The notes beneath the pieces are model-generated. The model did not search any database and was not told where the DNA came from. It saw nothing but the letters and a program-made list of their open reading frames with translations. This document shows positions 1 to 6,196 of a stretch of DNA of 7,383 bases, piece by piece. The number at the start of each line of letters is the position of its first letter. Within the stretch, counting starts at the first letter, position 1. The DNA lies in NCBI GenBank assembly GCA_017745015.1, contig JAGIAF010000174.1:1-7383 (forward strand). Direction: 5' to 3'. The stretch comes from Bdellovibrio sp. (GTDB lineage: Bacteria > Bdellovibrionota > Bdellovibrionia > Bdellovibrionales > Bdellovibrionaceae). The translations under genes and the position numbers were made by a program.

Positions 1-418
1 AACTCACCGTCCGCATCAGCTCATGCTCTTTTTCATCAGTCTGAACACGACGATGAATTTCTAAACGCGCATCTCCGTAGCGTTTAAGATTTTCTTTCAC
101 TCGCTGACGATGCGATTCCGGCAGCGTCTCTGCTCGCAAGAAGGCGGTTCCAAATGCGTTGGCCTCTTCAACGACCAATTGCTTGCGATGATCAAAGCGT
201 GTCACGGCCATAGAGAAAGTAAATCCCAACAATAGCGCCAACAATCCTAAGATCGTCGTAGGAACAAAATTCGATCCCTCAAAAGATTCTAATTTCTTTT
301 TCGCGAAGTGATCACCGCACCAATAGCCGACATATGCCCCTAAAGGAAACAGCACGATGAGAATTGTTAAAATAATCGGCAGTGGCAACTCATAAAGAAG
401 TTCAAGAGGCTTCACCAT
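1..418 (-). CDS. DUF4239 (bestrophin-like) membrane protein, N-terminal part
   Basis: Manual translation from the ATG at 418-416 gives 139 codons open to the left edge, so the 3' end is missing. Two hydrophobic segments are visible, at about residues 13-33 and 53-73. They are followed by the signature stretch QLVVEEANAFGTAFLRAETL (residues 80-99) and a helical segment with a KRYGDARLE motif near 112-120. This 'VVEEANAIGTAxLRAxxLP...LxxYxxxR' pattern after the second membrane span is what I know from the DUF4239/bestrophin-like family of inner-membrane proteins, whose function is unknown. The start codon shares one base with the TGA stop of the upstream patatin gene (TGATG), and only a weak AGGA lies about 11 bases before it. 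This suggests the two genes form an operon with translational coupling. The family call is from motif memory. A channel role is only implied by the bestrophin resemblance. Confidence 0.8.
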   Translation of the reverse strand, partial: MVKPLELLYELPLPIILTILIVLFPLGAYVGYWCGDHFAKKKLESFEGSNFVPTTILGLLALLLGFTFSMAVTRFDHRKQLVVEEANAFGTAFLRAETLPESHRQRVKENLKRYGDARLEIHRRVQTDEKEHELMRTVS

Positions 419-2595
419 CAGAACTGTTTTCCTAACATGAAGTAACCGGCAAAGTTGTAGTTGTCTCCGTAAGCAAGGGCCAGATACACCGGCCCTAACA
501 AGCTGTCATAAGCGAAATACAACGTGCCTGAATAGTGCCATTTTTGCGCGACTTTTTCTTCAGTATAGTCAAACACCCGTCCCGTCTCTGCGGCCGCTCC
601 CCAAAAGCTGCTCGCAAGAAGGCCTGTCGGGCGATAATATTGGAGGGATCCGTAAACGTACTCGGTACCAATCAACTCCTGATAGCGATAACTTGAAAGA
701 TTTAAAAAACCTCCAAGCCAACTCACGTTAGCCAACGGTTGCGTGTCACCTTGAGAAGCCTGAGCTTTGATTGTCATCTGGAATGCGCCATCTCCCACGC
801 CAATGCCGTTGCGATAATTCAATCCATACACCGCGTAGTTATCCAACGACTCCGAACCTCCCAGGGAAAGATATCCATAAATGTCGACGTAGTTCCCTTT
901 TTGCGGAAAGAAATAGTTATCCAACTGATCGACGAAGAGGTTTAAGTGAATCCCATAGTCATAGTCGTGAACATCAGGCAGTAAGGAAGGACCAATTTGC
1001 TGAGTGGCTTTATAGTCATTATACAAAGGACCTAATCGCAATTCGCCGTATTTTCCCCAACCAGTTCCTAAGTCGAAACCGATGGAGTTTTTCGCATAGG
1101 TGTACTCGGCGATTTGCTCCCCATCTTGAAACACAGCCAGAGGACTTCTATTGTACATATAATAAGGAGAAACAAATGTATAACCACCCAACAAGAGCGG
1201 CTGATAAAATTCCGTTTTAATCATAGAAGAGTAACCCACTTGACCGATGGTTTTCCACTCAGCTCCCAGAGAGTTAATCCACGTCCGGCGATACATGGCT
1301 GTCACATTCCACGGCGAGGAATTGACGAAGTCTGTACCTAGGCTCAATCCAAAGTTTAAGTAATTGGGCCCCCAGCTCTTTTGCACGGGGATGATATAAA
1401 GTTTTTGCCCCAAGCCATCATCAATCAGTTCATAATCTAACTGACTGAAGTCATCGCGAGCATAAAGTTGCGTCAGACGTTTATTAAAGTCTTCCTGGTC
1501 CAAGACTTGTCCTGTCTTGATATCCAGAGCATCTTTTAAGACTGTGGGATTCACCCAACCGCTCGACCCCACAGTGACGGAGTCAATGGGCTTAGGATAA
1601 AGCTTCTTCTTCAGGCGATTTTGCTGCCACTCATCGTACTCGGCTTGTGAGACCGAATACTTCTTTAATTTCTCTATGTCTTTGTTGGCCGCCTTCTCTC
1701 CGATTTCAAACAATGAATCTCCCTTATCGAAATCCATGGAGCTTAAAGTTCCAAATTCAGGAACAATCAAAACATCTTTAGTCGTCAAACTTTGAGCTTG
1801 CGGATGAACGTTCTGAATCATCATCAAACGGGTGTATTGGTCCGCGATAGAAAGAATACTGGAGATCTCCTCTGCCTTTAAAGGAGCCGCTCCGACGTCA
1901 ATTGCGATGATCGCATCGACGTTACAAGACTTTCTTGCCACATCCACACCGAGATTACGCACCAAACCTCCGTCGACAAGAATACGCCCTTGAACTGGCA
2001 CTGAAGGAAACACTCCTGGCACCGCCATACTCGCACGCATTGCTGTGACTAGGTCACCGTCTTTTAGGACGACCATCTCTCCGGTAACAAGATCCGTGGC
2101 GATCGCTCGATAAGGAATACTCAGCTGATCGAAGTTCGCCACCGTCCCCCCAAAGGTGAGAGACCGCAGGAACAATTCCACTTGTTGAGTGCTGATTGCC
2201 GAAAATGGTAATTTAATTTCACCTGAATCACTGAGGCCTAATTCCATATCCAACATCGAATAAGAATCATCTTGTTTGCGACGAAATGGATAAGATTGTC
2301 GTGGCGCCTGCGCATAAAAAAGATTATTCCAATTCGCCGCCTTTATTTTCTTTTTGAGATTCGCGGTTGTTTCTCCGGCGGCATAACTGCCACCGATCAA
2401 AGAGCCCGCACTGGTTCCCACTATGCAATCTACGGGAATTCTGTTCTTTTCAAGGACCTCCAAAACTCCCAAATGCGCTAAGCCTCTGGCCCCCCCGCCT
2501 CCCAACACTAAGCCTACTCGAGTTCTTTTCGCCTCGGCAGAGAGCGCGATCATTAAGGAGACGGCGATCAACGAAAGTAAGTAGAGTTTTGTCAT
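418..2595 (-). CDS. Patatin-like phospholipase with POTRA and outer-membrane beta-barrel (PlpD-type, type Vd autotransporter)
   Basis: The 725-residue product starts with a signal peptide (hydrophobic core about 4-19, cleavage likely after SAEA at 22). The patatin domain covers about residues 26-310. It has the oxyanion-hole motif GGGARG (33-38), the nucleophile motif GTSAG with Ser62, and the DGG motif with Asp208, so the Ser-Asp dyad is intact. A single POTRA-like domain (about 337-405, beginning PIDSVTV) follows. The rest, about 410-725, is an Omp85/surface-antigen-type barrel rich in alternating aromatic strands and ends in Phe725, as expected of a BAM substrate. This order matches Pseudomonas PlpD, in which the barrel carries the lipase across the outer membrane. 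Expected activity is phospholipase A on membrane lipids, at or outside the cell surface. Length is normal for the family. In-frame codons upstream contain no alternative start, and the next internal Met (15) would destroy the signal peptide. The role in predation or lipid turnover is inference. Confidence 0.95.
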   Translation of the reverse strand: MTKLYLLSLIAVSLMIALSAEAKRTRVGLVLGGGGARGLAHLGVLEVLEKNRIPVDCIVGTSAGSLIGGSYAAGETTANLKKKIKAANWNNLFYAQAPRQSYPFRRKQDDSYSMLDMELGLSDSGEIKLPFSAISTQQVELFLRSLTFGGTVANFDQLSIPYRAIATDLVTGEMVVLKDGDLVTAMRASMAVPGVFPSVPVQGRILVDGGLVRNLGVDVARKSCNVDAIIAIDVGAAPLKAEEISSILSIADQYTRLMMIQNVHPQAQSLTTKDVLIVPEFGTLSSMDFDKGDSLFEIGEKAANKDIEKLKKYSVSQAEYDEWQQNRLKKKLYPKPIDSVTVGSSGWVNPTVLKDALDIKTGQVLDQEDFNKRLTQLYARDDFSQLDYELIDDGLGQKLYIIPVQKSWGPNYLNFGLSLGTDFVNSSPWNVTAMYRRTWINSLGAEWKTIGQVGYSSMIKTEFYQPLLLGGYTFVSPYYMYNRSPLAVFQDGEQIAEYTYAKNSIGFDLGTGWGKYGELRLGPLYNDYKATQQIGPSLLPDVHDYDYGIHLNLFVDQLDNYFFPQKGNYVDIYGYLSLGGSESLDNYAVYGLNYRNGIGVGDGAFQMTIKAQASQGDTQPLANVSWLGGFLNLSSYRYQELIGTEYVYGSLQYYRPTGLLASSFWGAAAETGRVFDYTEEKVAQKWHYSGTLYFAYDSLLGPVYLALAYGDNYNFAGYFMLGKQF

Positions 2596-2711
2596 ATCAT
2601 TTAAAATGACACTCTCCTTTAATCGCGTCTTGGATTTTAGCCCTTGGGTGCAAACTTACATGAGCTGAATTCTCGTCAAAACCTTACCAGTCATGCATAG
2701 TAAGTAAGTCT
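2596..2711. promoter_or_regulatory. Divergent intergenic region between lipase and cysteine hydrolase genes
   Basis: These 116 bases separate two divergent exported-protein genes and should contain both promoters. On the minus strand the best -10 match is TAAAAT (2639-2634). It would put a start of transcription near 2627 and keep the Shine-Dalgarno sequence in the leader, but no good -35 hexamer lies at the right distance. On the plus strand TCGTCA (2673-2678) and CATAGT (2696-2701), 17 bases apart, each match the sigma-70 consensus at 4 of 6 positions. That pair would give a nearly leaderless mRNA for the gene at 2712. All of these matches are weak. No clear operator palindrome is seen beyond the short restriction-site-like GAATTC and ATGCAT. 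Confidence 0.35.
2614..2620 (-). promoter_or_regulatory. Distant ribosome-binding site of the patatin gene
   Basis: On the minus strand this reads AAAGGAG, a good Shine-Dalgarno core, but 18 bases separate it from the only sensible ATG (2595-2593), versus the usual 5-10. The spacer holds an inverted repeat, TCATTT and AAATGA at 2597-2609. As RNA it could fold as a 5-bp stem with a 3-base loop and shorten the effective distance to about 5 bases. A two-codon reading frame (ATG ATA TGA, 2600-2592) also overlaps the true start. The core match is seen. Its use and the hairpin are inferred. Confidence 0.5.
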
Positions 2712-4121
2712 ATGATCGCATTTCTTTTAATATTTTTAATGGGATTCAAGGTTGAAGCCGCGCCGGTTCTGGTGACTGGCCTTGATCAAGTCAATCGCGA
2801 GCTCAACGACCCCAAGATTTTCAATGCCCAATCTTGCCCTGGCTATATCAACAGAGTGACGGACTTTCTCTTTGCGCAGCCAGCAAATCATTTCATTCCA
2901 CAAACTGAAGAAGATATTAACGATTTTAAAGCTCATGGCGTGGAGCTCGTAAATCAAGTCTTTATGATCCGTGTGAAGCTGCATGATCTTCTCCAACAAT
3001 TTGCCAAAGAAGACATGTTGGGTGATGCCTGTGTTTTAAAAATGCGCGAGGGTATGCAATATGCGCGTTTCACCGAGGAATACCTTATCGACTGGCTCGT
3101 TCAAAATAAAGTTGTCGAGTACAAGGACTCCCTGGTTCTGGGCGGCGAAACTCCTTTCTTATTACGAAACACCAAATTCAGTGAAGTAAACTTACAACCC
3201 GGGGATGTGCTTTTGATTCGCGGGAAGAGTTATGTTTCAGCGATGATCGCACGCATCGGTGACGAAGAAGGAAACTTCTCTCACATGGCGATTGTCGCTG
3301 AAGACGACCATGGCGCACTCTTTATCGTTGAGTCCCTCATTCAATACGGAGTGGTGGTCACTCCTCTAGAACAATGGCGGAAAACTCCAGATGCCCGCGT
3401 CGCCTTGTTTCGCCAGCCCGACATGGCCTTAGCACATAAAGCGGCCAGCATTTCTTATGCCTGGGGACAAAAACATGCCGAGTATGATTTTGCCATGGAT
3501 GACAATGACTATGACAAAGTGTTTTGCGCAGAAGTCATTCGTTATGCCTATGACAAAGCCTCCGATGGGAAGCTCATGGTCCCGCTCTACCGCAGCCACG
3601 TCACAAAGTTCAAGGGTGGAGCTTATCCAAAATCTTTGGGTGTTACCTCTGACAGCCTCTTTGCTCCTTATGATATCGAAGTCGATCCTCGTTTCGATCT
3701 TGTGGCTGAGTGGAAGTACTTCCCACTTTTACGTCAGGTCCGAATGCAAGATTCCGTCTTTCAAAGTATCTATGCTTGGATGCCGGGATTAAATTACTCA
3801 TTTTATCCCAACTGGTGGATCACCACTCAAGCTTATATCGGAAAAAGTATTCGCTATCTCGGTTTTATGAGCGATGAGTTTCCCACCTACATGCCGATTC
3901 AAACCATGGAGTCTGTCTTGCAGTTTGAAACGGTCTCAAAAGCACTCGAGGCGAATCTGCAGAAAATAGAAAATGACTATTACACCGCGAAAGGATACTT
4001 GCCATCCTTCCAAGAAATGATGATATTCAACAATGACTATCGTAAAGCGGATTGCCTGCTTTACCAAGAAGGCAAATCCTCCGAGTTCCACAATATCTTC
4101 AGAGGTCCCACTTGTGAATAA
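2712..4121 (+). CDS. Exported YiiX/C92-like permuted papain-fold cysteine hydrolase
   Basis: The 469-residue protein begins with a short, strongly hydrophobic leader (residues 2-12) and a likely cleavage after VEA (16), so it is probably periplasmic. Residues about 160-300 carry the circularly permuted NlpC/P60 (papain-like) fold known from YiiX/YebB: PGDVLLI (163-169), the catalytic His in FSHMAIV (His191), an acidic residue in IVES (Glu207), and the nucleophile in VFCAEVIRYAY (Cys272). His preceding Cys is the mark of the permuted order. Family members are thought to cleave amide or ester bonds in peptides, peptidoglycan or lipids, and the substrate here cannot be read. The N-terminal part (about 20-155) is mostly helical. 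The C-terminal 170 residues are aromatic-rich and not recognised. Cys42, Cys107, Cys448 and Cys468 could form disulfides. No in-frame start lies upstream before a stop at 2661, and no good Shine-Dalgarno precedes the ATG. The gene is divergent from the outer-membrane lipase and overlaps the next gene. Confidence 0.85.
   Translation: MIAFLLIFLMGFKVEAAPVLVTGLDQVNRELNDPKIFNAQSCPGYINRVTDFLFAQPANHFIPQTEEDINDFKAHGVELVNQVFMIRVKLHDLLQQFAKEDMLGDACVLKMREGMQYARFTEEYLIDWLVQNKVVEYKDSLVLGGETPFLLRNTKFSEVNLQPGDVLLIRGKSYVSAMIARIGDEEGNFSHMAIVAEDDHGALFIVESLIQYGVVVTPLEQWRKTPDARVALFRQPDMALAHKAASISYAWGQKHAEYDFAMDDNDYDKVFCAEVIRYAYDKASDGKLMVPLYRSHVTKFKGGAYPKSLGVTSDSLFAPYDIEVDPRFDLVAEWKYFPLLRQVRMQDSVFQSIYAWMPGLNYSFYPNWWITTQAYIGKSIRYLGFMSDEFPTYMPIQTMESVLQFETVSKALEANLQKIENDYYTAKGYLPSFQEMMIFNNDYRKADCLLYQEGKSSEFHNIFRGPTCE
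4101..4105 (+). promoter_or_regulatory. Ribosome-binding site deciding the epimerase-like start
   Basis: AGAGG inside the end of the hydrolase gene lies 8 bases before GTG 4114 and 17 bases before ATG 4123. The normal spacing favours the GTG as the initiation codon of the downstream gene. Confidence 0.45.
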
Positions 4122-4827
4122 TATGGAAAAAGATCCAACTCAAACTCCCTTTAGAATTTTAATTTTTGGCGCCAGTGGAATGGTTGGCAGTGGTGTCTTA
4201 CGGGAATGCCTGCTCGATCCCGATGTGACTGAAGTTAAGTCTGTCGGACGACGTCGCCTTGAGCTGGCTCACCCCAAACTTCAGCAACTCATTGTTCCTG
4301 ATATAAGTGCGATCCATGACTTCTCTGCAGATTTACAAAACTTCGACGCCTGCTTCTTTAGCTTAGGAGCATCCGCCGCAGGTTTGTCAGAAGAAGATTA
4401 CTCTGAAATCAATCACGATCTGCCTTTGATGGTGGCTAATCTCCTGCACCAGCTAAATCCTCATTCTGTCTTTGTCTATGTCTCTGGCCTAGGAACCGAC
4501 TCCAGCGAGCAAGGTTCTACTATGTGGGCTCGAGTGAAAGGACGTACCGAGAATGATATCATGAAGATTCCCTTCAAAGCGGCCTATATGTTCCGCCCTG
4601 GCGGCATTATCGCGATGAATGGCGAAGTGTCCTCCACCCGCCTTTATCGTTGGATGTATTCGTCTACGAAGCCCTTTCATAAATTTCTGCTCAAACGTTT
4701 TCCGAAGAGTATCACAACCACCGAAGAGATCGGCCAAGCCATGCTTGCCGTCGCAAAACATGGCCAGGGCCCCCGCGTCGTGGAAAACAGAGAGTTCAAA
4801 GACCTTGCGCGTTCACACCGGCCCTAA
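4114..4827 (+). CDS. NAD(P)-binding Rossmann-fold, TIP30/YbjT-like atypical SDR protein
   Basis: Numbered from GTG 4114, the 237-residue product opens with RILIFGASGMVGSGV, the dinucleotide-binding beta-alpha-beta with GxxGxxG at 19-25, followed by a VGRR stretch (44-47) that may bind the NADP phosphate. Later landmarks are a strand ending VYVSGLGTDSSEQGSTMW (about 121-138), VKGRTE with Lys142, and FRPGGI (160-165). The Lys replaces the classical YxxxK arrangement as seen in the HTATIP2/TIP30-like atypical short-chain dehydrogenases. There is no signal peptide or membrane span, so it is cytoplasmic. The length is typical. The substrate is unknown; the family includes sugar-nucleotide epimerase relatives and quinone reductase relatives. 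The frame stays open upstream to an ATG at 4033, but that would overlap the hydrolase by 89 bases. GTG 4114 has a well-placed AGAGG, and ATG 4123 (234 residues) is the alternative. The 8-base overlap with the hydrolase suggests co-transcription. Confidence 0.85.
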   Translation: MNNMEKDPTQTPFRILIFGASGMVGSGVLRECLLDPDVTEVKSVGRRRLELAHPKLQQLIVPDISAIHDFSADLQNFDACFFSLGASAAGLSEEDYSEINHDLPLMVANLLHQLNPHSVFVYVSGLGTDSSEQGSTMWARVKGRTENDIMKIPFKAAYMFRPGGIIAMNGEVSSTRLYRWMYSSTKPFHKFLLKRFPKSITTTEEIGQAMLAVAKHGQGPRVVENREFKDLARSHRP

Positions 4828-4840
4828 GGCGCGAAAAACT

Positions 4841-4868
4841 TTTCCAAACCTCATTGGCAGAGTAAAAT
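4841..4868 (+). promoter_or_regulatory. Possible sigma-70 promoter of the microprotein / nitronate monooxygenase pair
   Basis: TTTCCA (4841-4846, 4 of 6 consensus) and TAAAAT (4863-4868, 5 of 6) are 16 bases apart in the 65-base gap after the epimerase-like gene. Transcription would start near 4875, giving a leader of about 18 bases that contains the AAGGAGGT ribosome-binding site. No terminator is seen before it, so read-through from the upstream genes also remains possible. Confidence 0.35.
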
Positions 4869-4879
4869 AATAATCTGAC

Positions 4880-4887
4880 AAGGAGGT
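4880..4887 (+). promoter_or_regulatory. Perfect Shine-Dalgarno of the 37-residue microprotein
   Basis: AAGGAGGT is fully complementary to the usual 16S rRNA 3' end. A run of T fills the gap to ATG 4893. It is the strongest ribosome-binding site in the window, and its only close start codon is that of the small gene. Confidence 0.85.
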
Positions 4888-4892
4888 TTTTT

Positions 4893-5006
4893 ATGAAAAC
4901 TTCTCTACAGAACTCTCAAGGTAAAATTGGGTGGATCTTGCTGTGGTTGATTGGAATACCGCTTCCCATTTTATTAGTTTTATACCTTCTTCGCGGTTGC
5001 ACATGA
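4893..5006 (+). CDS. 37-residue single-span membrane microprotein
   Basis: The frame ATG...TGA encodes 37 residues. A polar N-terminus (MKTSLQNSQGKIG) is followed by one hydrophobic segment from about Trp14 to Leu33, containing GIPLPILLVLYLL with a double-proline kink, and the end RGCT. It looks like an inner-membrane microprotein with one helix. The basic N-terminus and the Arg34 end leave orientation undecided, and the C-terminal Cys36 is notable. Support for expression is the perfect AAGGAGGT 6 bases before the start and a plausible promoter just upstream. I have the impression of similar short proteins ending in LLRGCT in other proteobacteria, but cannot verify it. No function is known to me. 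The stop is only 12 bases before the nitronate monooxygenase start and in the same frame, so the small gene may also serve as a translational leader for that enzyme. A signal peptide or a toxin-like peptide are alternatives, with less support. Confidence 0.75.
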   Translation: MKTSLQNSQGKIGWILLWLIGIPLPILLVLYLLRGCT

Positions 5007-5018
5007 TATAACGTTCCC

Positions 5019-6107
5019 ATGATGATTCGCAAAAGCACGTTGTCGCAGTTTTTCCGTTCAGAACTTCCATTGATCCTTGCACCGATGGCAGGCGGCCCCA
5101 CCACTCCCGAACTGGTGGCGGCGGTTTGCAATGCCGGAGCTTTGGGATCCCTTGCGGCCCCTTACTTACAGCCAGAGGCAATTGAAAAACAAACGCAAGC
5201 CATTCACGCTCTCACCGAAAAACCTTTTGCGATCAATCTTTTCGCTCCGTCAATAGATCCAGCTTTAACTAAGGAGCAAATCTCAAGGGCTGTCGAACAA
5301 ACACGCTCTTACCGTCAAGAGTTTGGACTGCCAGATCCAAAAGTGATGGCGCCTTTTTCCGAAAACTATGAAGAACAGTTTGCGATGGTGATGAAACTCA
5401 AACCCGCCGTTCTGAGTTTTACATTTGGCCTTCTTCCTCAAAAACATATCCATGAAGCGCGCGCCCTTGGCATTTACGTCATAGGCACCGCAACAACTTT
5501 TGAAGAGGCGCAACAGCTTGAAAATGCGGGCGTTGACGCCATCGTTTTACAAGGTGTTGAAGCCGGAGGACATCGCGGTATTTTTGACGTCACAGCGTCT
5601 GAGCCAGGTATTGGCATCATGGATTTAATAAAAAAATGCACTGGCAGAATTCAGCTGCCTCTGATTGCTGCCGGCGGTTTGATGACGGGATCTGATATCG
5701 CCAAAGCTTTGACCGCCGGAGCTGATGCCGTTCAATTGGGTACGGCGTTCTTACTGTGCGAAGAAGCTGGCACGTCTCATCCCTATCGCCAACGCTTAGA
5801 AAAATCTCAGGGTGCTGACACCGAGCTGACACGTGTTTTTTCTGGAAGAATTGCGCGCGGAATTAAGAATCGTTTTATGAGTGAAATGCAACCCCATCCA
5901 GAAGCGATCTTGCCTTTTCCGGCGCAGAATGTTTTCACTCGAGATTTGCGGAAAGCCAGCGCCGACAAAGGCAGCGCTGACTTTTTATCTCTCTGGGCTG
6001 GAACTGGCGTGGGCCAACTCCGTGCAATGAAAGCCGCGGACTTGGTTGAAGTGCTTGCAGCAGAACTAAAGAGTTGCGTGAGCAACATTCAACAAAGTAA
6101 ACGATAG
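5019..6107 (+). CDS. Nitronate monooxygenase-like FMN-dependent TIM-barrel enzyme (2-nitropropane dioxygenase family)
   Basis: The 362-residue cytoplasmic protein shows the family landmarks in order: PLILAPMAGGPTTPELVAAV (17-36) with the FMN-binding first strand, NAGALGSL (38-45), INLF (72-75), LSFTFG (132-137), GVEAGGHRG (179-187) with the candidate catalytic His185, LIAAGGLMTG (215-224) for FMN phosphate binding, AVQLGTAFL (237-245), and TRVFSGRIARGIKNRF (271-286). These fit class I nitronate monooxygenases, which oxidise alkyl nitronates such as propionate 3-nitronate with O2 and FMN as a detoxification step. FabK-type enoyl-ACP reductases share the fold, but the SGRxARGxxN segment and overall length favour the monooxygenase. 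Two consecutive ATG codons open the gene without a Shine-Dalgarno sequence. The preceding in-frame TGA (5004-5006) is the stop of the microprotein, so initiation probably depends on ribosomes finishing that gene. It converges with the kinase gene downstream. Confidence 0.9.
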   Translation: MMIRKSTLSQFFRSELPLILAPMAGGPTTPELVAAVCNAGALGSLAAPYLQPEAIEKQTQAIHALTEKPFAINLFAPSIDPALTKEQISRAVEQTRSYRQEFGLPDPKVMAPFSENYEEQFAMVMKLKPAVLSFTFGLLPQKHIHEARALGIYVIGTATTFEEAQQLENAGVDAIVLQGVEAGGHRGIFDVTASEPGIGIMDLIKKCTGRIQLPLIAAGGLMTGSDIAKALTAGADAVQLGTAFLLCEEAGTSHPYRQRLEKSQGADTELTRVFSGRIARGIKNRFMSEMQPHPEAILPFPAQNVFTRDLRKASADKGSADFLSLWAGTGVGQLRAMKAADLVEVLAAELKSCVSNIQQSKR

Positions 6108-6170
6108 CATAAAGATCAGAGGGATCACCATACGACACCGTCCTTTCTGTGAATGGCCGATGTATACAAT

Positions 6171-6196
6171 AAAACTTTGAAGCTAAAAAGTTTTTT
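6171..6196. terminator. Possible shared terminator between convergent genes
   Basis: AAAACTTT (6171-6178) and AAAGTTTT (6187-6194) form an 8-bp inverted repeat around an 8-base loop, with six T in a row at 6191-6196 on the plus strand. It lies between the nitronate monooxygenase end and the stop codon of the minus-strand kinase, where a bidirectional terminator is expected. The stem is almost all A/T, so as an intrinsic terminator it would be weak. Confidence 0.4.

Noticed and set aside
771..1220. 149-codon plus-strand frame antisense to the lipase gene
   Set aside because: It lies wholly opposite the beta-barrel coding region, has basic low-complexity composition with no recognisable domain, and no good ribosome-binding site. 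It is a shadow of the real gene.
2667..2698. GAATTC and ATGCAT palindromes in the divergent region as operators
   Set aside because: Six-base palindromes occur often by chance, and no repeated or extended symmetric site accompanies them.
4033..4122. Longer start of the epimerase-like gene at ATG 4033
   Set aside because: It would overlap the end of the cysteine hydrolase by 89 bases, and the added residues do not resemble the family N-terminus, which begins just before the GASGMVG motif.
4828..4880. Terminator after the epimerase-like gene
   Set aside because: I searched the gap for a GC-rich stem followed by T residues and found none on the plus strand. The T run at 4887-4892 is the spacer of the next ribosome-binding site.
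4891..5181. 96-codon minus-strand frame covering the microprotein and the start of the nitronate monooxygenase
   Set aside because: The plus-strand microprotein has the perfect Shine-Dalgarno and a coherent membrane segment, and the overlapping enzyme is certain. The antisense product has no recognisable feature.
6073..6086. GTTGC-GTGA-GCAAC hairpin with a GNRA loop as a terminator
   Set aside because: It lies inside the nitronate monooxygenase coding region and is not followed by a T run. Chance hairpins of 5 bp are common.
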